Source of the DNA: Roseimicrobium sp. ORNL1
GTDB taxonomy: Bacteria > Verrucomicrobiota > Verrucomicrobiia > Verrucomicrobiales > Verrucomicrobiaceae
DNA: 64,000 nucleotides
Reading direction: 5' to 3'
Assembly (NCBI RefSeq): GCF_011044495.1
Contig: NZ_CP049143.1
Coordinates: forward strand, 3,906,001 to 3,970,000
Positions 51,374 to 58,415 of the stretch are shown piece by piece. Under the pieces are notes generated by a model that saw only the letters and a list, made by a program, of their open reading frames with translations, ran no database searches and was not told the DNA's origin. Made by a program: the position numbers and the translations under genes. How positions within the stretch are numbered: position 1 is the stretch's first letter; every line of letters begins with the position of its first letter.

Positions 51374-51787
51374 CTACTGCCGCAGCGACTTCCACGGCTC
51401 CTGCTCGCTCACGTCCACAATCGCCGGATCTGCCGCATTGGCGGGCGAGAGAATCGCCAGGAAGACCAGACGTTCGTTAAACGGATTGTACGTCCCGTGC
51501 ACTTCCCCCATGGGAATGAAAGCCATCTCCCCGGGTCCAAGAATGCGCTTCTCCTTCCCCACCCACTGCTCAGCGCGACCGGAGATGATGTAGATCATTT
51601 CCTCCCGCGTCGGGTGTGTGTGGAACGGATGATCCTTTCCCGGCTCCATGTTCGCCCGCACCATGAGCAGGTGCTCATTCTTCACAATATCACCACGGCA
51701 AAGCCACTCCTCCAACGTCCAGGGAGAAAGGAAATCCACCTTCTCGGCGGCGGTCACAAAGCGGCGTGAAGCGATTTCGTCAGACAT
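51374..51787 (-). CDS. Cupin-domain protein
   Basis: 137 residues from ATG 51787 (an open extension to 51850 is rich in Arg and Pro and unlike the family). HLLMVRANMEPGKDHPFHTHPTREEMIYIISGRAEQWVGKEKRILGPGEMAFIPMGEVHGTYNP carries cupin motif 1 (H-x-H-x4-E... as HTHPTREEMIYI) and motif 2 (G-x6-P-x-G-x2-H). Predicted metal-binding single cupin, possibly a sugar- or phenolic-processing enzyme. Convergent with the YcxB-like gene, 10 bp apart. Confidence 0.85.
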   Translation of the reverse strand: MSDEIASRRFVTAAEKVDFLSPWTLEEWLCRGDIVKNEHLLMVRANMEPGKDHPFHTHPTREEMIYIISGRAEQWVGKEKRILGPGEMAFIPMGEVHGTYNPFNERLVFLAILSPANAADPAIVDVSEQEPWKSLRQ

Positions 51788-52012
51788 GGGGCGGGCAGGA
51801 TAGCGACGTCGCCCCATCGGAAAAGGCAAAATGTGATCAACATGCCCCAAAAGGGTCCCCTGTCCTGCGCCTATTGCGGCCCTTTGCGGCTACCCTCTTC
51901 AGTCACTTTCCGCCCCCAGCGTCCTCATGTGACAGGATTGTCAGGATCGCCGCATTGCGCAGGAGGGGTGGTCGGCGATTCACTCTAAAACAATCCTTCA
52001 TCGCTCGTTCTC

Positions 52013-52528
52013 ATGGAAGCTCGTACCCTCAAGGTCCTGTTCGTGTGCGTTCGAAATGCGGCCCGCAGCCAGATGGCCGAGGCATGGCTGAACCACCTCC
52101 AGCCCGATCTCGCCCAGGCGAAAAGTGCTGGTTTTGAACCCGGTATCCTGGATCCCAATACCGTGCAGGTGATGAAGGAGGTGGGGATCGACATTTCCAA
52201 CAGCCCCACCAAGGGGGTGCTCGACCTCTTCAGCAGGGGCGAGCGCTTCGACCGTGTCATCGGCGTGAGCGACCAGAGTGCGGACGAGCGTTGTCCCTTC
52301 TTCCCCGGACTCACGGAGCGCCTCTTCTGGAGCTTCCCCAATCCCGCCCACTTCGAGGGGACAGAGGAGGAGAAACTGGACCAAACCCGCGCCCTGCGGG
52401 ACGACATCAAGGCGCACATCGAAAAGTGGGCCGCCGAAGAGAAGAAACGCCAGGCGGCAGTGGCGACCCACGCTCAGACCCAAGCTCAAGCCGAAGCCAA
52501 GACTCAGGAGGCAGAAGCCAAAGCCTGA
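52013..52528 (+). CDS. Low-molecular-weight phosphatase/arsenate reductase fold protein (ArsC-like)
   Basis: 171 residues. LKVLFVCVRNAARSQMAEAWLNHL holds the P-loop C12-x5-R18 (CVRNAARS) of LMW-PTP and thioredoxin-type ArsC. The later AGFEPGILDPNTVQVMKEVGIDIS and CPFFPGLTERLFWSFPNPAHFEG (with the general acid Asp region shifted) match arsenate reductases of this fold (S-x-G-[TF]... DPA at P-N-P-A). A 35-residue Ala/Gln/Glu-rich tail (AAVATHAQTQAQAEAKTQEAEAKA) is unusual. As arsenate reductase it would need resolving cysteines; C88 alone follows, so a phosphatase role is possible. Confidence 0.83.
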   Translation: MEARTLKVLFVCVRNAARSQMAEAWLNHLQPDLAQAKSAGFEPGILDPNTVQVMKEVGIDISNSPTKGVLDLFSRGERFDRVIGVSDQSADERCPFFPGLTERLFWSFPNPAHFEGTEEEKLDQTRALRDDIKAHIEKWAAEEKKRQAAVATHAQTQAQAEAKTQEAEAKA

Positions 52529-52615
52529 CATTTCCCCGGGGATCCCTTACCCGGCAGCCATTGTCTCACGAGCTGGTATTGCGTTCTGCAAAGTTCTGCT
52601 CCATAGGCTTACGCC

Positions 52616-53317
52616 ATGGAGCCAAAAGATATTGGTACCGGAAGCCGCCGCGAACTCAAGACACGCAATGCCAAGTGGGCTCAGGCCCTCGCCCGGAAAG
52701 TAGATGCCATGGGCATCACGCCGAACGCGGTTTCGGTGGTCAGCATCGTTTTCGCCATCGCAGGCGCTGCGCTCATGATGACCGTGAGCTACGCCTGCTG
52801 CAAGACTGCTGCCACGCTCATGTGGGTCGGCGCGGCCGCCTGCATCCAGCTCCGACTCGTGTGCAATCTTATCGACGGCATGGTCGCCATCGAAGGCGGT
52901 AAGAAGAGCGTGGTGGGAGGGCTCTACAATGAAGTGCCGGACCGCATCGCCGACCCGCTTTTTCTCCTGGCCGCAGGCTACTGCAATGACTGGATCATCA
53001 AGCTGTGGGGCATGCCTTTGGGTTGGATTGCCGCCGTGCTCGCACTGATGACCGCCTACATCCGCGTGCTGGGAGGTACCCTCGTGGGCACGCAGAGTTT
53101 CATCGGCCCCATGGCAAAACAGCATCGCATGGCCGTGCTCACCCTCGCCTGCCTTTTGAGCATCGGGGAACTCTGGTGGCGGCAGGATGGCAAGCCGGCG
53201 GAGAACGTGATGACCGTCGCCCTGGCCATCATTGTGGTCGGCAGTCTGGTGACTTGTTGGAGGAGACTTCGTCTCATTTCAGCGGATTTGCACAAGAAAG
53301 CGTCAAACACTCCTTGA
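52616..53317 (+). CDS. CDP-alcohol phosphatidyltransferase family protein with non-canonical motif
   Basis: 233 residues, about six helices. The canonical site is D-x2-DG-x2-AR-x8-G-x3-D-x3-D. Here it reads N84-L-I-D87-G-M-V-A-I92-x8-G101-x3-N105-x3-D109: the first and third Asp are Asn and the Arg is Ile, while D87 and D109 remain, with a further D113 in EVPDRIAD. The whole NEVPDR stretch looks like a subfamily feature rather than random decay. Its place before plsC and a cdsA-like gene points to phospholipid headgroup synthesis from CDP-diacylglycerol. Product and head group cannot be named. Confidence 0.85.
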   Translation: MEPKDIGTGSRRELKTRNAKWAQALARKVDAMGITPNAVSVVSIVFAIAGAALMMTVSYACCKTAATLMWVGAAACIQLRLVCNLIDGMVAIEGGKKSVVGGLYNEVPDRIADPLFLLAAGYCNDWIIKLWGMPLGWIAAVLALMTAYIRVLGGTLVGTQSFIGPMAKQHRMAVLTLACLLSIGELWWRQDGKPAENVMTVALAIIVVGSLVTCWRRLRLISADLHKKASNTP

Positions 53318-53324
53318 GGCTCCC

Positions 53325-53954
53325 ATGTGGTTGCGTTCCAGCTCCGTCTTCCTGACCCGGCTCATCACCGGGGTGAATCCCGTATGGGTGGATTGCCCGG
53401 CACCGTGCGGGCAGTTGCGCGTATACTTCGCGAACCACGGCAGTCATCTTGACTTCGCCACCCTCTGGGCCGCCCTCCCGGCTGCCGCCCGGGAGTGCAC
53501 CCGCCCCGTGGCCGCCCGCGACTACTGGGGAAAGACCGCCGCCAACCGCGCGATCGCGGTGGGGCTTTTCAATTCGCTGCTGATCGCTCGTGAGGGCATC
53601 ACTCGAAAGGACAATCCCATCGAGCAGATGGCCACCGCCATGCGGGAGGGGAATTCGCTTATTCTTTTCCCCGAGGGCACGCGCAGTGCGGACGGCACCA
53701 TGTGCGCCTTCAAGCCCGGCCTCTACCACCTCGCGGCGAAGGTACCGGAGGCGGAGTTCGTGCCTGTGTACCTGCAGAATCTGAACCGCATCCTGCCGAA
53801 GGGACACCTCCTTCCCATTCCCCTACTCAGCAGTGTGGTCTTCGGGGCACCGCTCAAGCTCGAGCCTGGCGAGAAAAAGCAGGACTTCCTGAAGCGCACC
53901 CAGGAGGCCGTGGTGAATCTGATGCCTCACGCGACCCATGCTGAGAGCCTTTGA
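53325..53954 (+). CDS. 1-acyl-sn-glycerol-3-phosphate acyltransferase-like protein (PlsC family)
   Basis: 209 residues. FANHGSHLDFATLWAALP is the NHx4D catalytic motif (His and Asp), ARDYWGKTAANRAIAVGLFNSLLIAREG the second block, and LILFPEGTRSADGTMCAFKPGLYHLAA the phosphate-binding block (FPEGTRS). VPVYLQNLNRILPKG (the VPV block) follows. A short and mostly soluble PlsC-type enzyme with one amphipathic N-terminal region. Its start is 7 bp after the CDP-alcohol transferase stop. It should acylate lysophosphatidic acid or a related acceptor. Confidence 0.9.
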   Translation: MWLRSSSVFLTRLITGVNPVWVDCPAPCGQLRVYFANHGSHLDFATLWAALPAAARECTRPVAARDYWGKTAANRAIAVGLFNSLLIAREGITRKDNPIEQMATAMREGNSLILFPEGTRSADGTMCAFKPGLYHLAAKVPEAEFVPVYLQNLNRILPKGHLLPIPLLSSVVFGAPLKLEPGEKKQDFLKRTQEAVVNLMPHATHAESL

Positions 53955-53961
53955 TAATCAC

Positions 53962-54210
53962 ATGTCGTGGCCGGACTTTGCCATTCTGGTCATGATTGTC
54001 ATGCTTTCCCTGCTGAGCCTGCTGAACTCGTGGAAGGCAAAGCAGGTGTGGCTGTGGCAGTTCCTCCTTCTGCTGGTGGCCTGGAGTGTCTGCTGGTTCT
54101 CAGTCCGCGAGGAGGGCGTGAAGGTGAAGCTGGTCCTCACCACCTGGATCTGCATGCTCGTCTCCTTCGCCATCGGGTGGTCCGGTCGCATGCCAGGCAA
54201 GCTCTCGTGA
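53962..54210 (+). CDS. Small integral membrane protein
   Basis: 82 residues from ATG 53962 (ATG 53938 would overlap the plsC end). Three hydrophobic stretches: FAILVMIVMLSLLSLLN, VWLWQFLLLLVAWSVCWF and LVLTTWICMLVSFAIGW. No family recognised. Placed 7 bp after plsC and 33 bp before the cdsA-like gene, it may be an accessory of this lipid-synthesis operon. Confidence 0.72.
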   Translation: MSWPDFAILVMIVMLSLLSLLNSWKAKQVWLWQFLLLLVAWSVCWFSVREEGVKVKLVLTTWICMLVSFAIGWSGRMPGKLS

Positions 54211-54243
54211 TTTTCCTTTTTTCTGCTTACAGCCGCACTTTCC

Positions 54244-55209
54244 ATGTTCCTCGCCATCATCAACTGGTCCTCCCAAGTCAGTCAAAACGTCATGATGGTC
54301 GTCTTCGGCGTCCTCATCGTGGCAAGCGTCATTGGCTTCATCCTTTCCAAGACCACCAAGAGTGAGTCTGGGAAAGCCACCGTCTCCAATCTCAATGCCC
54401 GCACCAAGAGCTGGTGGGTCATGGTATTGGTGCTCATCGGAGCGCTGTCGCTCTCATCTCCCGGAACGGCGATTGTTTTTGGCCTCATTTCCTTTCTGGC
54501 CTTGCGGGAGTTCCTGACCGCCACACCCACCCGGCGCGCGGATCACTGGGCGCTCTTCGTGAGCTTCTTCCTCATCGTGCCCTACCAGTTCTACCTCGTG
54601 GCAGTGAACTGGTACGGGATGTTTGCCATCATGATTCCGGTGTATGCGTTCGTGCTCATCCCCATGCTTACGGTGTTGCAGGGGGACGTAAAGGACTTCC
54701 TGGAGCGGAACGCCCGCACGCAGTGGGGCCTGATGGTGTGCGTGTACTTCATCAGCCACATTCCCATGATCATGAACCTGAAGGTGGAGACCATGCGGAT
54801 GGGCCCCGGCGGGCTGGTGCTCTTCCTCATTGCCGTGACCCAGGGTAGTGACGTCCTGCAGTACGTGTGGGGCAAATTGTGCGGGAAGCGGCCCATTGTC
54901 CCGAAAGTGAGCCCCAAGAAGACGGTGGAAGGCTTCATTGGCGGGGTGGCCACGGCCAGCCTGCTCGGCGCGTGCATGTTCCGCCTCACTCCGTTCAACC
55001 CTTGGCAGGCGTTCCTCGTGGCCATGCTGCTCTGCGTGACGGGCTTCTTTGGAGGCCTGGTGATGTCCGCCATCAAGCGGGAACGCGGCATCAAGGACTG
55101 GGGTACCCTGATTGAGGGACACGGGGGCATGCTGGATCGCATTGATTCCCTGTGCTTTTCAGCCCCGGTATTCTTCCATATCTTGCGCTACTTTTTCCAG
55201 CCGGACTAA
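54244..55209 (+). CDS. Phosphatidate cytidylyltransferase-like protein (CdsA family)
   Basis: 321 residues, eight or more helices. The CDP-DAG synthase signature is near the C terminus: VPKVSPKKTVEGFIGGVATA and, after two helices, SAIKRERGIKDWGTLIEGHGGMLDRIDSLCFSAPVFF (S-x-[LIVMF]-K-R-x4-KD-x-[GSA]-x2-[LI]-P-G-HGG-[LIVMF]-x-DR-[LIVMFT]-D), with PGHGG here as EGHGG. GPGGLVLFLIAVTQGSDVLQYVWGKLCGKR is the preceding conserved block (D-x-[GAS]-x-Y-x-x-G). It should activate phosphatidate to CDP-diacylglycerol for the CDP-alcohol transferase. This YnbB-like type often travels with atypical CDP-alcohol transferases. Confidence 0.9.
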   Translation: MFLAIINWSSQVSQNVMMVVFGVLIVASVIGFILSKTTKSESGKATVSNLNARTKSWWVMVLVLIGALSLSSPGTAIVFGLISFLALREFLTATPTRRADHWALFVSFFLIVPYQFYLVAVNWYGMFAIMIPVYAFVLIPMLTVLQGDVKDFLERNARTQWGLMVCVYFISHIPMIMNLKVETMRMGPGGLVLFLIAVTQGSDVLQYVWGKLCGKRPIVPKVSPKKTVEGFIGGVATASLLGACMFRLTPFNPWQAFLVAMLLCVTGFFGGLVMSAIKRERGIKDWGTLIEGHGGMLDRIDSLCFSAPVFFHILRYFFQPD

Positions 55210-55262
55210 TTTACAACCGCACAAAATCGTATTAGCTATTGCCCGTTTCCTCAAGAAAATCC

Positions 55263-56231
55263 ATGAAAGCCTTTGGTCTGCTTCTCCTCCTGGTCGCTGT
55301 CGGCGCCGTGTCGTACTTCTACGCTTACGAGCCGCTTGCCGATTTCCTTGGCCTGGAGAAACCCAAGGCGGAGATCCCCGTGGAAGTCCAGCCCACGGTG
55401 GTGAAACTTGAAGAGCCCCCGCCCCCGCCGCCGAAGATGGAGGAGCCGAAGCCCGAGCCTCCCAAGCCAGAGCCGATGCCGAGCGCTCCGCCCATGACCC
55501 CTCCTCCCATGGTCGTGGACAACACGCCCAAGCCCGATGCTGATGGCTTCATTGCCCCGGTGTTCCCTCCCATTGAGGAAGTGGTGAAGGGATGGATGGA
55601 GATTCCCAAGAGCGCCTTCAACCCGCCCCGCCCGGTGAAGGTCATGAAGCCCCTTGAGTTCGTCCGCGTCATCAACGGCAACAAGATTGGTTCCAAGATG
55701 CCAGCCGGCGGCACCGCCTATGTCACGGGCCAGGAAGGCCTGAACCTCATGGTGGCCACCTCGCCTGATCCCGGCGCTCCCGCCTCCCAAGTCTCCATCG
55801 ATGACACCGACCTCAAGGCCGTGCTGACCGCCGCGTATGACAACTGGAAGGTGAACATGACCGAGTACAAGCGCCGCCAGCACCTCTTCGCCAAAGAATC
55901 CGCTGGTCGCGCCCAGGAAGCGAAGAAGTCCGGTGGTGGTGCCTCCGCACCGGTCAGCGCTGGAGCTCCGGCGAAGTCGGCTGACGGTTCCTACGAAGTC
56001 CTCCTTGCCAGCATGAAGGCCGGTCAGGTGACCGAAATCACCCCCACCAACGTGAAGAAGTGGGGCGACGCCCAGGTGGAGAAGATCGACGGCAAGGACT
56101 ACTGGACCGTCATCGTGGACTACACCACAAAGACCATGTTCGGCGACTTCGACACCCAGGCCCAGGCCCGCATCTACAACGGCAAGGTGGAGAAGTGGAT
56201 CTACACTGGCTCCGGTGAAGTGGTTCCCTGA
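55263..56231 (+). CDS. Membrane-anchored proline-rich protein of unknown function
   Basis: 322 residues from ATG 55263. A single N-terminal membrane segment (AFGLLLLLVAVGAVSYFYAY) is followed by a Pro/Glu/Lys-rich spacer (about residues 35-80, with PPPPPP and repeated KPEPPKPEP), as in TonB and other proteins that span the periplasm. A conserved-looking middle part (VKVMKPLEFVRVINGNKIGSKMPAGGTAYVTGQEGLNLMVA) might be a small beta domain, then an Ala/Gly/Lys linker and a C-terminal beta domain (KDYWTVIVDYTTKTMFGDFDTQAQARIYNGKVEKWIYTGSGEVVP). No TonB C-terminal motif is visible. 53 bp after the cdsA-like gene. Confidence 0.83.
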   Translation: MKAFGLLLLLVAVGAVSYFYAYEPLADFLGLEKPKAEIPVEVQPTVVKLEEPPPPPPKMEEPKPEPPKPEPMPSAPPMTPPPMVVDNTPKPDADGFIAPVFPPIEEVVKGWMEIPKSAFNPPRPVKVMKPLEFVRVINGNKIGSKMPAGGTAYVTGQEGLNLMVATSPDPGAPASQVSIDDTDLKAVLTAAYDNWKVNMTEYKRRQHLFAKESAGRAQEAKKSGGGASAPVSAGAPAKSADGSYEVLLASMKAGQVTEITPTNVKKWGDAQVEKIDGKDYWTVIVDYTTKTMFGDFDTQAQARIYNGKVEKWIYTGSGEVVP

Positions 56232-56320
56232 TTCAGGGAACGCAGAACGAACGTCAGGCGCACCGCTGCCTGCGGTGCGAGCACGGCAGGCAATGTGTGT
56301 GCGGCGAGGGTTCGCCGCAC
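56224..56320 (+). terminator. Three hairpins in the gap after the proline-rich gene
   Basis: TTCCCTG/CAGGGAA (56224-56240) covers the stop codon; GCACCGC/GCGGTGC (56260-56266 with 56272-56278) and GTGCGGCGA/TCGCCGCAC (56299-56307 with 56312-56320) follow. None has a T tract, so classical termination is not certain; the group could slow or stabilise the operon 3' end. Confidence 0.4.
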
Positions 56321-56499
56321 GATTGTACCCTGTGTGGACCGGGAGGCCACGATTTCCAGGCTTCTCGAGGGTTCAGCTCGTCTCCCGCTCCGCATTCGCG
56401 CCTTCCCAAACACCACCGCTGTTTCATTGACAGTTGTGCTGAACTTGGGGTGTAATGCGAGGGTATCCAGCACGCGAGCCCCTAGCTCTCACACCTTCC

Positions 56500-57051
56500 A
56501 TGTTCGGCCTCTTCTCGAAACGCTGCCAGACCTGTAGCAAAACCTTCGACGGCCGCCGCTACAAGTGGCACATTGCAGGGAGAAAGCTTATCGTATGCGA
56601 GCGGTGTAACGGGCAACTGGAACACCGCGCAGGTGCCATGAGATTGAGCCGGGGCGGGCCTCCATCTCCAGAGACGTTTGGGGAAAGGTGGTCGGGCACC
56701 ATCACGAACATCGTGATCGCCGCACTGGGCGTAGCCGCTGCCATCGCGATCGCACATTGGCGACCGAACCCTCAACATCAGGAGGCGACGGAGGCCGCAG
56801 ATGCAGCACTGGAGAAGGCGGTGAGAGTTGCCGTCAGAGAAGAGGCTGCAATGGAGGACAATGATATGCTCGTTCTGGAGAGCAAGGATGGTAGGACCAT
56901 CCGCGCGCAGATCCTCACGCTCACCCAGAGAGACGTATTTGTCCGGCGTGATGATAAGCTGGAGGTCCGTGTGCCCCTAAGCCAACTCACAGACGCATCG
57001 CTGCGAAAAGTGGAAGCGTTCAGGACGTCTTTGTCCGGCAACGTGCATTAA
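56500..57051 (+). CDS. Zinc-ribbon, single-pass membrane protein with SHD1-like C-terminal domain
   Basis: ATG 56500 gives 183 residues (an open upstream stretch to 56455 lacks similarity to anything). A zinc ribbon (CQTCSKTFDGRRYKWHIAGRKLIVCERC, two CxxC pairs) is followed by one membrane helix (NIVIAALGVAAAIAIAHW), a short coiled region and a C-terminal domain MLVLESKDGRTIRAQILTLTQRDVFVRRDDKLEVRVPLSQLTDASLRKV. The last part has the strand pattern of SLA1 homology domain 1 proteins (W/L-x-[DS]x-[GD]-x...F/V...DxV-x[LV]xx..G-x-x-x-VPL-x-x-L-x-x-x-D), which are frequent in the PVC group. Function unknown. Confidence 0.72.
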   Translation: MFGLFSKRCQTCSKTFDGRRYKWHIAGRKLIVCERCNGQLEHRAGAMRLSRGGPPSPETFGERWSGTITNIVIAALGVAAAIAIAHWRPNPQHQEATEAADAALEKAVRVAVREEAAMEDNDMLVLESKDGRTIRAQILTLTQRDVFVRRDDKLEVRVPLSQLTDASLRKVEAFRTSLSGNVH

Positions 57052-57258
57052 GCAACTCTCTTGAGAGGCCTCCCCATCCAGCACTTGCTATCTTAATTTC
57101 CGTTCATCTCCTTCAGCGAGAGACCTCGGCGTTGGAAGATTTTTTGATCAGCCGCTTGCGCCACGTTCCCGCAAGCGTACGATCGCGTCTTGTGCTTCTA
57201 CACGGTTGCATAGGCACAAAACGGCTCGGTATCGTCCTCAACCTTTCCACCTTATAGC

Positions 57259-57290
57259 AACCCGGTGGGCTTTATCTTGCCGGGTTTTTT
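57259..57290 (+). terminator. Rho-independent terminator touching the next start codon
   Basis: AACCCGG (57259-57265) pairs with CCGGGTT (57280-57286) around a 14-base loop, followed by a T run to 57290. The ATG of the next gene begins at 57292, so the hairpin lies in its leader. The gap 57052-57258 holds no gene. Confidence 0.7.
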
Positions 57291-57291
57291 T

Positions 57292-57855
57292 ATGGATCCT
57301 TGGTCAGTGCTATCAATCTTCGGTGCTTTGGGCTTCTTGCTGCTTCTGCTGTTGCTGGGGCGTGAGGGCCTCCGTATGTTCAAACGCGAAACCCGGGTTG
57401 GAGCCGCCGAGATGGGATTAGCTTCCTCTGGGGGAACGACCGCGGAGTATCGTTCCAAGGTGCATCTGTTGTCGAAGGCGGAACGCTCATTCTTCGGCGT
57501 GCTGCAGAATGAATTGAATGGGCAGTTCGTCGTATTCTCGAAGGTGCGGATGGCAGACATCGTGAAGCCGGTCTCCGTGGACGGACCTTCCTGGTGGACG
57601 GCCTTCAACCAGCTTTCCTCCAAGCACATTGACTTCGTCGTGTGTGAGCCCTCCAGCCTCGCGCTGGTCTGCTGCATCGAGCTGGACGACGCCTCCCACG
57701 ATCGGGATGAACGGCGGGCGCGTGATGGATTTGTTGATAACTGCCTGGCTGCTGCCGGCATTCCCCTGCTCCGCTTTGCGGCCTCCAAAGGCTGCAACCC
57801 TAATGAGGTGCGCGACAAGTTCTGGCTGACTGTTGGCCGCCCTCAAGTGTCTTGA
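57292..57855 (+). CDS. DUF2726-like protein with N-terminal membrane segment
   Basis: 187 residues. An N-terminal anchor (LSIFGALGFLLLLLLLG) precedes a soluble domain with the DUF2726 pattern: LLSKAERSFFGVLQNELNGQFVVFSKVRMADIVKPV, HIDFVVCEPSSLALVCCIELDDASH and FVDNCLAAAGIPLLRFAA. The IDFV-x-C...xxVxCCIELDDASHxxxxRxxRD-x-F motif places acidic residues where PD-(D/E)xK nuclease-like folds hold theirs; DUF2726 is often discussed as nuclease-related. Actual activity is unproven. Start ATG 57292 follows a terminator hairpin immediately. Confidence 0.85.
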   Translation: MDPWSVLSIFGALGFLLLLLLLGREGLRMFKRETRVGAAEMGLASSGGTTAEYRSKVHLLSKAERSFFGVLQNELNGQFVVFSKVRMADIVKPVSVDGPSWWTAFNQLSSKHIDFVVCEPSSLALVCCIELDDASHDRDERRARDGFVDNCLAAAGIPLLRFAASKGCNPNEVRDKFWLTVGRPQVS

Positions 57856-57998
57856 GGTGATGCACCTGGTGTCCCGAAACGCCGGTGAAGCAAGAGTGCA
57901 CGCAACGTTGGTGCGAAAGTTTGGGCTTGCTCCAAACCGGGAAAATCCAGACGATATTCCCGTCAGGCCCCCGCATTCACATCCAGCTCGCGTGACCT

Positions 57999-58223
57999 AT
58001 GACCACATCACAAAAGAATCAGATGCTGAAGTGGAACACCCTCTTGTGGGTCATGGCGATGGTCCTTCCGGGCATCTTCCACGTCGCCTTCGCCTCCACC
58101 AAATTTCCCTGGCCAATCATCATTCCCTGCCTGCTCCTCGGAGCATTGCTGGCATCGAACAACATGCTCTCCAAAGCCATTGGAACTCCTACAGACGCTC
58201 CTGCAGGGACAGAGCATCCCTGA
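57999..58223 (+). CDS. Small integral membrane protein
   Basis: 74 residues. Two hydrophobic helices (TLLWVMAMVLPGIFHVAFA and WPIIIPCLLLGALLASNNML) joined by a short STKFP turn, with a polar start (MTTSQKNQMLKWN) and end (PTDAPAGTEHP). No family recognised. It stands alone between the DUF2726-like and GH10-like genes. Confidence 0.65.
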   Translation: MTTSQKNQMLKWNTLLWVMAMVLPGIFHVAFASTKFPWPIIIPCLLLGALLASNNMLSKAIGTPTDAPAGTEHP

Positions 58224-58415
58224 CTCACAGCCACAGACGGCAGTACCAAAGGGCTGCATAAAAGCCCAGCCCGAGCCCAGGCCCGGAGCCTGCCCGGCAT
58301 TTTTCGATTGTCTTGCCGTTGTGCCTGTGATTCCGCTGAATCACTGATTCCCTGCGGATCCCACCAGACTGCACGGGTCCTTCCTACCTTCCCTCTCTCC
58401 GGTTCTCTTTCACCC

